Below are positions 1 to 7,673 of a stretch of 64,000 nt of DNA, piece by piece (positions within the stretch are counted from its first letter, which is position 1; each line of letters opens with the position of its first letter). The stretch comes from an uncultured Oscillospiraceae bacterium (GTDB lineage Bacteria > Bacillota > Clostridia > Oscillospirales > Oscillospiraceae): positions 1 through 64,000 of the forward strand of contig CALWXC010000015.1 of assembly GCA_944385415.1 (NCBI GenBank), in the 5' to 3' direction. Below the pieces are notes generated by a model. It was not told the origin of the DNA, made no database searches, and saw only the letters and a program-made list of their open reading frames with translations. The position numbers and the translations under genes were made by a program.

Positions 1-1044
1 GACAGCATTTATCAGGTATTCTCTCAGACTGCAAGAGAGCGGTCCGACAACCTGCGGGAAAAAATTGAGGAATTTATTACATTTGTCAATGAGGAGATGG
101 TTTCCTGGGAGTATTGTACAGGCGACGAACTTTTCAGCGGTCACTCCAGAGAGGAGGGGGTGAGAAAAGAGCGAACTATGGAGTTTTTTATTTATACAGA
201 CAGGACGCGGTATCTTTGCAGAATTAGCGATGTTCCAACGGATGATTTTGATACAAACAATGAGGGATTCAGCAGTATAACAGTGATCCCCGTGGGATGG
301 CATGACGATGAGAATGGTCTTTATGACATAAAAATGTTTGTCTGTGCCTATGGTAATTTGGAAGAGGATGGGATGGGCCTGTTTCTTTCCTATCCGGGAG
401 AGACCTGCGAGGAGGGGACATTGGAGCGCCTGCTGGATTTGGCGGCCAATCAGGACAGCGGCGGTATATACGACCTCTACTCAGACTATGCCAAGGAGAC
501 GGTGCCGGACTTGCCGGAACAGGCCGAAGCGCTGGTGGAGTTTTTGCAAAGGCCCATTCGCTCCTGGGAGTTTTACGACTGTGCGTACAGCTGCGTAACA
601 GAATGGGTACAGCTGCCCGGAACAGAGGCTCCGCTGCTGCGAAGGTTGACGATGTTTACGCTCCACACCGACGAGGAAACCTATACGCTGCTGATCCGGG
701 ACCTGCTGGATGGGTCGGAAACCGGAGAAAATCTTGGGCTGTACAGTGTTGCGATTTATACCGACGCATATAGTGGAAACTGCAAGACTACGGGCTGGTT
801 CGAGCCGGGCGTTTTTATCTACCAGCTTACTATATCAGGAAAAATGGAACAGGAAGACACTGCCCTGCTTACGACCACCATTGAGGCGGATGTTGCCTGT
901 GATGTGGACAACGTTGTTTTGCGGCAGATCGATGCGCTTACCTGGGAGGCTACGCTCCCGCCGGATGGCCCTGATAGCTATCTATTTACAGCCGAAGCAG
1001 GAGTGGAACACGTTTATTGTTATGTAAACACCCCGCTTAAGTGA
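1..1044 (+). CDS. Internally duplicated protein of unknown function, 5' end outside the window
   Basis: The frame is open from base 1, so the gene begins upstream of the window. I do not recognise the family. The product is acidic, with no membrane segment or signal visible in this part. It contains two related units: one runs through WEYCTGDEL to MEFFIYTDRTRYLCRI, the other through WEFYDCAYS to MFTLHTDEETYTLLIRD, each followed by a stretch ending near AYG or AYSG. An internal ATG at 178 could be a start, but the first repeat unit begins before it, which argues for the longer reading. Base composition is more AT-rich than in the housekeeping genes that follow. Confidence 0.6.
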   Translation, partial: DSIYQVFSQTARERSDNLREKIEEFITFVNEEMVSWEYCTGDELFSGHSREEGVRKERTMEFFIYTDRTRYLCRISDVPTDDFDTNNEGFSSITVIPVGWHDDENGLYDIKMFVCAYGNLEEDGMGLFLSYPGETCEEGTLERLLDLAANQDSGGIYDLYSDYAKETVPDLPEQAEALVEFLQRPIRSWEFYDCAYSCVTEWVQLPGTEAPLLRRLTMFTLHTDEETYTLLIRDLLDGSETGENLGLYSVAIYTDAYSGNCKTTGWFEPGVFIYQLTISGKMEQEDTALLTTTIEADVACDVDNVVLRQIDALTWEATLPPDGPDSYLFTAEAGVEHVYCYVNTPLK

Positions 1045-1159
1045 GAAAGCAAATTAAATAACACCCTCATTCTGAACATGTCGATGTGTATGAAGAGATA
1101 CGAAGACAATTTGAAGATACCAAGTCTGTAACTATTTTGTAATAGGAGGCAAGCAAACC

Positions 1160-2257
1160 ATGAAGCCATTCCGAACACTGCTTTCTGCCGCTCTGGCGCT
1201 GTCCATTACCCTGGGGCTGACCCTTTCGGCCACGGCTGTCAGCAGTGTCACCATTCAGCACAATTACACCGGCGGGAAACGGGACGTTTTTACCGTACAG
1301 GGCATCACCGCCACGTCCACCGTCACCGTCGGAGCAGATTACATTGGCGACGACTGCATGTACCTGAAAAAAGGCGATACCAAGACCGTCTATGAGGTGC
1401 CGGTGGGTCAGCCCGTCGTTTTTCATAAGGTGGAATCTCTGGAGGTTCTCCAGGCGGAGCTTCGGGAAGGACAGGTTTATGTGACCGGTGACACTGGTTT
1501 GTCCAACCTGTTCAGCGATCTGACCGTATCCCAGGAATCCTGGGAAGCAAATCCCACCGTGACCTATGAGCTCTACTCCGGCCCCCTGAACATTGCCAAG
1601 CCCGGCTATTACGCCGTATCCGGTTATATGGGCGGCTCTCCCGTCACACCGGAGCTGGAGACCGTCTCCACCATTCTCCATGTGGTGGAGCCTTCCACCA
1701 CCGAGACGCCGGAGGAGCCCGCCCAACAGACGGCCTTTACCGATGTGCCTGCCGACGCCTACTATGCAAGTGCCGTCAGCTGGGCCGTGGAACAGGGCAT
1801 CACTGGCGGTACCGGCGCCAACACCTTCTCGCCCGACGAAGCCTGCACCCGCGCCCAGGTCATTACCTTTCTGTATCGGGCTGCCGGCAGTCCCGACGTC
1901 AGCGCCTATCAGAATCCCTTTGACGATGTAACCGCCGATGATTATTACTACGCTGCCGCCATCTGGGCCGCCGCAAACAATATTGCAGGCGGTACCAGTT
2001 CCACCACCTTTGCCCCCGGCGCCACTTGCACCCGTTCCCAGGTGGTAACCTTCCTCTATCGCGCCGCCGGCAGTCCGGCCACCAAGGTGACCGATGCCTT
2101 TTCCGATGTGGCCCCCACTGACTACTATGCTTCTGCTGTGGCCTGGGCTGCCGCCAACAATATCACCGGCGGCACCAGTTCCAATATGTTCTCTCCCAGC
2201 GCTCCCTGCTCCCGGGCTCAGGTCGTGACGTTCTTGTTCCGGGCCAATGCGGACTGA
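1160..2257 (+). CDS. Secreted protein with three C-terminal SLH domains
   Basis: The start follows the Shine-Dalgarno AGGAGG with good spacing. Residues 1-27 are a typical signal peptide (positive start, hydrophobic core, ATA-like end). A region of about 160 residues of unknown function follows, then three S-layer homology repeats, each with an FTDV/FDDV/FSDV start, an AVSWAVEQGITGG-like core and an RAQVITFLYRAAG-like end. SLH repeats normally bind pyruvylated cell-wall polymer, so the protein is probably displayed on the surface. Its role is unknown. The gene converges on jag, and a terminator follows at 2311-2349. Confidence 0.85.
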   Translation: MKPFRTLLSAALALSITLGLTLSATAVSSVTIQHNYTGGKRDVFTVQGITATSTVTVGADYIGDDCMYLKKGDTKTVYEVPVGQPVVFHKVESLEVLQAELREGQVYVTGDTGLSNLFSDLTVSQESWEANPTVTYELYSGPLNIAKPGYYAVSGYMGGSPVTPELETVSTILHVVEPSTTETPEEPAQQTAFTDVPADAYYASAVSWAVEQGITGGTGANTFSPDEACTRAQVITFLYRAAGSPDVSAYQNPFDDVTADDYYYAAAIWAAANNIAGGTSSTTFAPGATCTRSQVVTFLYRAAGSPATKVTDAFSDVAPTDYYASAVAWAAANNITGGTSSNMFSPSAPCSRAQVVTFLFRANAD

Positions 2258-2310
2258 GCCTGTGAAAAACTCCACAGGTTTTTAAAAACTGTGGAATTCT
2301 CAACAGTAAA

Positions 2311-2349
2311 ACCGTTCCCCGCCTTTGACGGGGAACGGTCATTTTTTTT
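2311..2349 (+). terminator. Intrinsic terminator of the SLH gene
   Basis: A 10-bp stem (ACCGTTCCCC pairing with GGGGAACGGT) is followed after two bases by eight T residues. Confidence 0.85.
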
Positions 2350-2389
2350 AAATAATTCCCGATTCCGATGGAATTTCGGTGAAATCAAA

Positions 2390-2420
2390 ACTCCGGCACC
2401 GGAAGGGCCGGTGCCGGAGT
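2390..2420 (-). terminator. Strong GC hairpin in the convergent SLH/jag gap
   Basis: A 13-bp perfect stem (2390-2402 with 2408-2420, CTCCGGCACCGG type) has a 5-base loop. Read on the minus strand it is followed by TTTTG, so it could act as a back-up terminator for the jag operon. Confidence 0.5.
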
Positions 2421-2432
2421 TGCAGTTATCCT

Positions 2433-2465
2433 CAGATTTGTTCCACAGGCTGTGGAACAAATCTG
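2433..2465. repeat. Perfect 15-bp inverted repeat built on TTCCACA/TGTGGAA
   Basis: The arms 2433-2447 and 2451-2465 are exact reverse complements around a 3-base centre. The inner part of each arm (TGTTCCACA) resembles the DnaA-box variants of the origin region. There is no clear U-tract, so a protein-binding site is as likely as a terminator. Confidence 0.55.
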
Positions 2466-2500
2466 TGTATTACCCGCCGAAGGCGGGTCGCGCAAATTTG

Positions 2501-2535
2501 AAAAATGCCCCCTGCGCACAACGCGCAGGGGGCAT
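2501..2535 (-). terminator. Intrinsic terminator of the rpmH-jag operon
   Basis: A 13-bp stem (ATGCCCCCTGCGC with its complement, 2505-2517 and 2523-2535) lies just past the jag stop codon and is followed on the minus strand by TTTTT. Confidence 0.8.
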
Positions 2536-2538
2536 CAC

Positions 2539-3435
2539 TTATTTGTCGGTGCTGCGGTAGCGGCTGTAAGCCACCACAATGCGGCGGTTGGGCTCGGTGC
2601 CCGTGGAATAGGTGGTCACATCAGGGGTGTCCTGCAAAGCCGCGTGGATCACATGGCGCTCGTAAGCGTTCATGGGCTCCAACGTAATGTTACGGCGGTA
2701 GCGCACCACCTTACCGGCCACCTTATTGGCCAGACGGACCAGGGATTCCTCCCGCTTCTGGCGGTAACTCTCGGCGTCGATGTTGATGCGGGCCCGCTTT
2801 CCGGCCTCCCGGTTCACCACGTAGTTGGTCAGATGCTGGATGGCGTCCAGCGTCTCGCCCCGGTGACCGATGAGCATACCCAGGCTGTTACCCACCAGAT
2901 CCACATTGTAGACATCATCGCCGGACTTGACAGCGTGGGGCACGGCATCGGAGCCCATATGCTCCAACAGCCCCTTGACAAAGACCTCAATACGCTCCTC
3001 GGTGGAACCAGCTTCGGCCACGGGATACTCCTTGACCACTTTGGGCTCCTGGGGCTTGGGCGCCTCAGGCTTTTTTTCCGGCTTCCGCTCGGTCCGCTGA
3101 ACCTTGGGCGCGGCGGGTGTCTCCGTTTTGGGCGCAGGGGCGGGAGCGGGTTTGGCCTCAAACTTGATCTCAGCCTTGGACTGTTCTGCGGTCTTCGGGG
3201 TCTTGGGTTTACTGCGGGAGGCGGAGGACAGGGCGGCGGCGGGAACGGCCACCGGCTCATCGGCCTCATAGCTCACCTTGACCTTGGCAGGCTGGGCGCC
3301 AAAACCCAGGAAACCGGACTTGGGCTGCTCCAAAACCTCCACCGAAACGCTGGTACGGTCCAGCTTCAGCTCCTCCAGAGCGGCGGCAATGGCCAGATCC
3401 AGCGTCTTACCGGTGGTGATAATAAACTTTTCCAT
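2539..3435 (-). CDS. jag: Jag/KhpB-type RNA-binding protein
   Basis: This is the KhpB (EloR/Jag) family of RNA-binding regulators linked to cell elongation. An N-terminal Jag_N domain (about residues 1-50, with KSGFLGFG) is followed by a Pro/Lys/Glu-rich linker, a KH domain with the loop IGHRGETLDAIQ, and an R3H domain ending in the ERHVIHAAL and RRIVVAYSR segments. I chose the ATG at 3435 because AAGGAG lies 8 bases upstream. An in-frame GTG at 3441 sits too close to that site. It is the last gene of the rpmH-rnpA-yidD-yidC-jag cluster. Confidence 0.93.
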   Translation of the reverse strand: MEKFIITTGKTLDLAIAAALEELKLDRTSVSVEVLEQPKSGFLGFGAQPAKVKVSYEADEPVAVPAAALSSASRSKPKTPKTAEQSKAEIKFEAKPAPAPAPKTETPAAPKVQRTERKPEKKPEAPKPQEPKVVKEYPVAEAGSTEERIEVFVKGLLEHMGSDAVPHAVKSGDDVYNVDLVGNSLGMLIGHRGETLDAIQHLTNYVVNREAGKRARINIDAESYRQKREESLVRLANKVAGKVVRYRRNITLEPMNAYERHVIHAALQDTPDVTTYSTGTEPNRRIVVAYSRYRSTDK

Positions 3436-3476
3436 ATTCACTGCTCCTTGCTATAAACGTCAGCTGTTGCAGAGTC

Positions 3477-4712
3477 TCATTCTTCTTCCAAAATGGGTTC
3501 GCTGGTATTCCGGCCGTAGCGCTGGGGCTGATAGGCACGGCCGCGGCAGTAGGGCCGGTCCTCGATGCCGGAGAAGTGACGCTCCTCGTCGGCCTTTTCC
3601 TTGGCCAGACGCAGCGCTTCCTTCTGTTCCGCCGTCAGCTTGCCCTCCACCTGGTTGGCCCGCTCGGCTTTCTCTTTGGCAGCCAGCTTCTTTTTGGAGG
3701 TGTTAGGGTCGGCCACATCGCCCAGCTTGGCGCGGCGTTCGGCCCGCAGGCGCTCCTTTTCGGCCTCCCGGGCCTCCTCCTCTGCGTACTCCTGGCGGCG
3801 GATTTCATCCTCGGCGTCATACACCTTGCGGTAATGCTTCGTCAGGAAGAACTCCTGCACCAGACCAAACAGACCCTGGGTAATCCAGTAGACGGACATA
3901 CCGGCGGGCATGGAGAAGCCAATCCACAGAGACATGATGGGCATAATGAAATTCATGGTCTTCATGGACTGGTTAACGGCAGAAGCCGCATCGTTGTCCT
4001 GTTCGCCGCGGTTGTTGGTGGCCACGGAGGCGTTGAACTTCTGCATCACAACCATGGAGAACCACTGGGACGCGGCGGAAATGACCGGCATCAGGAACAG
4101 GCCGATCTCCGCCCAACCGGTGAGGGTCCAGAACTGCCAGGTGGGAATTTTGCCCAGGTTGACCCCCAGGAAACTGAAGTTAATGGGGGACAGGTCCACA
4201 TTGGCCAGCGCCGGAACGGCAGCCTTGACCTCGTTGACGTACTCGCCCAGATAGCTGGCGGCGGCCAACTGATGATAGTAGCTGTTGCTGCCCAGGTTCA
4301 CATGATGGCTAATGACATTGACAATTTCGGTGGCCTCTTCGCGGCTCAGGTGCATCATATAGACCATGGGCTCGCGGATGACCTGATACAGGGGAATCAG
4401 AATCAGCAGAGGAACGAAGGCCCAGAGGCAGCCGCCGGTGGTGGAGACGCCCTCTTTTTTGTAGAGCTTCATGACCTCCATCTGATATTTTGTTTTATCG
4501 TCGCCGTACTTGGCTTCCAAAGCCTTGACCCGGGGGGCCATACGGGACATCTTCATCATGCTTTTCTTGCTCTTGGCGCTGACCGGCAGCAGAATCAGTT
4601 TGATGGCAATGCCGAAGAGGATCAGGGCCAGGCCGTAATTGCCGGAGAAGTTGTAAAGAAACTCCAGCATATAGCCAAAGGGGATCCGAATGATGTCAGC
4701 AATTGAAGTCAA
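3477..4712 (-). CDS. yidC: YidC/OxaA membrane protein insertase
   Basis: The protein inserts membrane proteins alone or with SecYEG. A short N terminus leads to a first transmembrane helix (YGLALILFGIAIKLILLPV), a charged amphipathic hairpin (KKSMMKMSRMAPRVKALEAKYGD), and then four further membrane segments, the last near PAGMSVYWITQGLFGLVQ. The C-terminal tail of about 110 residues is very Glu/Lys/Arg-rich. It has the Gram-positive layout without the large periplasmic P1 domain. The start codon is TTG, placed 6 bases after AAAGGAAG. It lies between yidD and jag. Confidence 0.95.
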   Translation of the reverse strand: MTSIADIIRIPFGYMLEFLYNFSGNYGLALILFGIAIKLILLPVSAKSKKSMMKMSRMAPRVKALEAKYGDDKTKYQMEVMKLYKKEGVSTTGGCLWAFVPLLILIPLYQVIREPMVYMMHLSREEATEIVNVISHHVNLGSNSYYHQLAAASYLGEYVNEVKAAVPALANVDLSPINFSFLGVNLGKIPTWQFWTLTGWAEIGLFLMPVISAASQWFSMVVMQKFNASVATNNRGEQDNDAASAVNQSMKTMNFIMPIMSLWIGFSMPAGMSVYWITQGLFGLVQEFFLTKHYRKVYDAEDEIRRQEYAEEEAREAEKERLRAERRAKLGDVADPNTSKKKLAAKEKAERANQVEGKLTAEQKEALRLAKEKADEERHFSGIEDRPYCRGRAYQPQRYGRNTSEPILEEE

Positions 4713-4754
4713 AGTATTCTTCCTTTCCTGTGTGGCTCCAAAGGGACAGGTCCC

Positions 4755-4967
4755 TTACGGAACCGGATCGAAGTAGTCCCCCTTATAGAAGGGGTGGCAG
4801 CGCAGAAGCCGCCGAATGGTCAGCCAACCGCCCTTCCAGGCGCCGTACTTCTCAATCGCCTCCATCGCGTACTGGGAACACGTGGGGCTGAAGCGGCACT
4901 GCGGCGGAAAGGCAGGCGAGACAAATCGGCGGTAAAAGCGAATGAGCGCTAAAAGCAGGCGTTTCAT
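4755..4967 (-). CDS. yidD: YidD membrane protein insertion efficiency factor
   Basis: A 70-residue protein with an N-terminal amphipathic helix ([14 protein letters not shown]), the family motif [11 protein letters not shown], and a C-terminal [18 protein letters not shown] segment (here [10 protein letters not shown]). YidD assists YidC-dependent insertion. Its start overlaps the rnpA stop by 4 bases (ATGA), indicating translational coupling. Confidence 0.95.
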   Translation of the reverse strand: MKRLLLALIRFYRRFVSPAFPPQCRFSPTCSQYAMEAIEKYGAWKGGWLTIRRLLRCHPFYKGDYFDPVP

Positions 4968-5308
4968 ACGTCACCTTCCAGCAAATGAAGCTTTTTTGCC
5001 AGTGCCAGATAGGAGCGCTCCAGCTGTTGGTACGATGCGGTCACAGCACGGCTGCGGGCCACGACTACAATGTCATAGCCGCGGCAGAAGGACCCTTCGT
5101 GGAGCCGGTAGATCTCCCGCAGACGGCGGCGCAGCTTATTGCGAACCACGGCATGTCCCAGCTTGGCCGAAACGGTCAAGCCGATGCGGTTGGTCTGGGA
5201 ACCGTTGCGGCGGCAGTATAGCACCAAATAGCCGTTGGCGGCGCTTTGTCCCTTGCGGTACAGGCGGCGAAACAGGTGATTCAGCTTCAGAGACTTGGAA
5301 AATTCCAT
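4964..5308 (-). CDS. rnpA: Ribonuclease P protein component
   Basis: The small basic protein binds RNase P RNA and helps process tRNA 5' ends. At 114 residues it has normal length. The conserved RNR-type motif is seen as [16 protein letters not shown], and an N-terminal [11 protein letters not shown] segment matches the family. GGAGG precedes the ATG. It lies downstream of rpmH, as in most bacteria. Confidence 0.96.
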   Translation of the reverse strand: MEFSKSLKLNHLFRRLYRKGQSAANGYLVLYCRRNGSQTNRIGLTVSAKLGHAVVRNKLRRRLREIYRLHEGSFCRGYDIVVVARSRAVTASYQQLERSYLALAKKLHLLEGDV

Positions 5309-5411
5309 GGAATTTCTGCCTCCTATAAATAGACGGAGGGGGCGAACAGAAACAGGTTTCCATTCACCCCTCTAATCATTCGCTTCTCGAGCAGTATTCT
5401 GCTAGCCGGGA

Positions 5412-5552
5412 TCAGTAGGACAGCTTGGCTCTGCCCTTGGCACGGCGGCGGGCCAGGACCTTACGGCCGTTGGCGGTGGACATTCTCTTGCGGAAGCCGC
5501 AGACCTTGGAACGGTAGCGCTTCTTGGGCTGATAGGTACGAACGGTAGCCAT
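5412..5552 (-). CDS. rpmH: 50S ribosomal protein L34
   Basis: A 46-codon reading frame encodes a protein beginning [16 protein letters not shown] and containing [19 protein letters not shown], the L34 hallmark. GGAGGT is 8 bases upstream of the ATG. It is two residues longer than the common 44. It is the first gene of the cluster and has a near-consensus promoter upstream. Confidence 0.97.
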   Translation of the reverse strand: MATVRTYQPKKRYRSKVCGFRKRMSTANGRKVLARRRAKGRAKLSY

Positions 5553-5656
5553 TGTGGTACACCTCCTGAGTCAGAATCATGCTCAACAGCCGCCCAGTGC
5601 GGCCGCAGCGAGTAAATTTAGGCATAATTTCCCCAAAGGGAAACGATACGAGAGAT

Positions 5657-5686
5657 ATTATATCCCATGTAGATAGGGAATGTCAA
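5657..5686 (-). promoter_or_regulatory. Sigma-A promoter of the rpmH operon
   Basis: On the minus strand TTGACA (5681-5686) and TATAAT (5657-5662) are both perfect, with an 18-bp spacer. The leader to rpmH is about 100 bases. Confidence 0.85.
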
Positions 5687-5749
5687 TAAAAATTCCTGAT
5701 TTTTTTACGGAATCCATACAATTCCCCGGATTCGTTGGATTCTATGGTC

Positions 5750-5904
5750 TACGCTGTCCACCCCTGAGGGGGCGGCAGCGTGGACCATGGCCTTTGGCCG
5801 GGAATTGCGCCATCTGCGGATGGCGCTTGGGGACGATGGGCGACCGGGGCTTTGCCCCTGGACCTCACAATTTTTTTGTGAAAAAATTGAGTAAAAACTT
5901 TAAT
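5750..5904 (-). repeat. Interspersed structured repeat, copy A (divergent)
   Basis: On the minus strand this starts with AAAGTTTTTACTCAATTTTT and then pairs CAATTTTTTC-type and AAAAAAATTG-type arms. GGTCCAGGGGCAAAGCCCC and GGTCGCC follow, then a small GCGCCATC/GATGGCGC hairpin. This is the modular order of copies B (15349-15428) and C (18745-18828). It fills most of the 370-base gap between rpmH and hemW, in which I see no gene. Confidence 0.6.
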
Positions 5905-5923
5905 TTCTTTAACTTATACGAAC

Positions 5924-7099
5924 TTATCGACCCCGGCGGGTCAGCGGCTGAGACCGCTCCTGGAGCTCCAGCAATCCGCCGATGATCCGGTTGGACAGCA
6001 GGAATCCCTTGGGCGTCAGATGCCAACAGCCCTCCTCGCAGACAGCCAGCCCCTTTTCGGCATAGAAACGCATGCCCTTTTCCAGAATATCAAAGGGCAG
6101 CAGGAACCGGCTCTCATATTCGTCACCGTTGATGCCCTGACTGGTCCGCAGCCGCAGCATCAGATATTCACCGGCCCGCTCCCGGGGCGCGATGGTCTCG
6201 CACTCCGACAAAATCACGCCGCCGCCGTGGACGCCTTTCAGATACGTCTCCAGGTTGGCCGCTGCCGTAAACCGTTTTCCGGCAAAATCCGACGAAGCCG
6301 AGGGGCCGAAGCCGATATATTCGCCGCCGGTCCAGTATTTGAGATTGTGACGGCAGGCCATACCCTCCCGTGCAAAATTGGATATTTCGTATTGGGCATA
6401 GCCGAAATTCTCCAGCGTTTCCACGGCGTAAAGGTACATATCCGCCTGGGTGTCGTCGTCGGGCAGATTGGCGCTTTCGTAGTACGTATACAGCGGCGTT
6501 CCCGGCTCCACTTTCAGGCCGTAACAGGACAGATGATCAGGCCGCAAATCCAAAACAGTCCGCAGCGTCTGCATCCACTTCTCTCTGGTCTGATTGGGCA
6601 AACCATACATCAAATCGAGGGAAATATTCTCAAAACCGGCCTTTCGAGCGTTTTCCACCGCAAAAACGGCCTGCTCATAGGTGTGGGGACGGCCCAGTGC
6701 CTTCAAAACCTCGTCGGCCTCGTTCTGGACGCCCAAGCTCATGCGGTTGAATCCGGCGGAACGCAGCTTGTGCAGCGTCATGGCGTTGACCGATTCCGGA
6801 TTGGCCTCAAAGGTCACCTCACAGTCCCGGTCCATATTGAACCGCTTGCGGATTTCCGCCAGAATTCGTTTCAGGCCGTCGGCGCCGAAAAAGGAGGGCG
6901 TACCGCCGCCAAAATACACCGAATCCACCAGATAATCAGGGGCCAGGGCCGCCGTCTCCCGGATGTGCAGAATCAGCGCATGGAGGTAACGGTCCATCAG
7001 CTCCTTGCTGCGGCCGCCGCCCAGGGAGTAAAAGTCGCAGTATTCGCATTTGCTGCGGCAAAAGGGGATATGGACGTAAACGCCCAGTGTTTTTTCCAT
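5924..7099 (-). CDS. hemW: HemW-family radical SAM protein (heme chaperone-like)
   Basis: The protein contains the radical-SAM cluster motif CRSKCEYCDFY near residue 14, the SAM-binding GGGTPS motif near residue 65, and the HemW-type RHNLKYWTGGEYIGFGPSA segment in the second half. Its 391 residues match the HemW family, formerly annotated as oxygen-independent coproporphyrinogen oxidase. HemW binds and transfers heme; whether this organism uses heme cannot be told from the window. GAGGTG precedes the ATG. It follows the SHOCT gene by 28 bases. Confidence 0.9.
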   Translation of the reverse strand: MEKTLGVYVHIPFCRSKCEYCDFYSLGGGRSKELMDRYLHALILHIRETAALAPDYLVDSVYFGGGTPSFFGADGLKRILAEIRKRFNMDRDCEVTFEANPESVNAMTLHKLRSAGFNRMSLGVQNEADEVLKALGRPHTYEQAVFAVENARKAGFENISLDLMYGLPNQTREKWMQTLRTVLDLRPDHLSCYGLKVEPGTPLYTYYESANLPDDDTQADMYLYAVETLENFGYAQYEISNFAREGMACRHNLKYWTGGEYIGFGPSASSDFAGKRFTAAANLETYLKGVHGGGVILSECETIAPRERAGEYLMLRLRTSQGINGDEYESRFLLPFDILEKGMRFYAEKGLAVCEEGCWHLTPKGFLLSNRIIGGLLELQERSQPLTRRGR

Positions 7100-7127
7100 A
7101 GCGTCACCTCGTGGTGCATTTTCCGCA

Positions 7128-7640
7128 TTACCGGCCCCGGAGTTTCCGAACCTCGGCGTCGTACTCCTCCCGGGTCAGCAATCCCGCTTCATAGAGCGTT
7201 TTTCGGTTTTCAATGAGCCGCGCCCCATTACTTTGCGGCTGACGGGGCAATTCATAATGGCGATGGGGTTCCGGATTGGGGCAAGGTTGCGCGGTTTTCT
7301 TCGGTGCCGCCGCCTGCTGTCGGGGCTGCCACTGCTGCGCACGCTGTTGGGTTCTGTTCTCCGCCATGCGCACGGCCTCTTTGACCTCCCGTTTGGCCTG
7401 GAGAATCGGCTCCCGGTACAGCTGCCGCGCCTGCCGGAGTGCCTCGTGGGTCTCCTTCCGGCGCTGCTTTTTACCAGAACCGGCAAACAGCATCACCAGG
7501 CCGACAATGGCCACAACAAAGCTCGGCGCTCCCTCGCCGGAAAAGGCGTTGCCCAGACCGGCAATCAGCAGCAGAATGCCGATGCCCCGGATAATCCCGG
7601 TGGCACAGCCGATGGATGTGCCGTTGGTGTTCTGTGCCAT
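7128..7640 (-). CDS. Small membrane protein with C-terminal SHOCT motif
   Basis: 170 residues: two hydrophobic segments at about 12-32 and 42-55, a long basic and Gln-rich middle that probably forms a coiled coil (ALRQARQLYREPILQAKREV), a Pro/Gln-rich linker, and an end resembling the SHOCT motif (LYEAGLLTREEYDAEVRKL). SHOCT is a short oligomerisation motif without a fixed function. It sits between gyrA and hemW and starts after GGGGGAG. Confidence 0.65.
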   Translation of the reverse strand: MAQNTNGTSIGCATGIIRGIGILLLIAGLGNAFSGEGAPSFVVAIVGLVMLFAGSGKKQRRKETHEALRQARQLYREPILQAKREVKEAVRMAENRTQQRAQQWQPRQQAAAPKKTAQPCPNPEPHRHYELPRQPQSNGARLIENRKTLYEAGLLTREEYDAEVRKLRGR

Positions 7641-7673
7641 AAATTCTCCCCCATTTCTTCGCCCGGCAAACGG

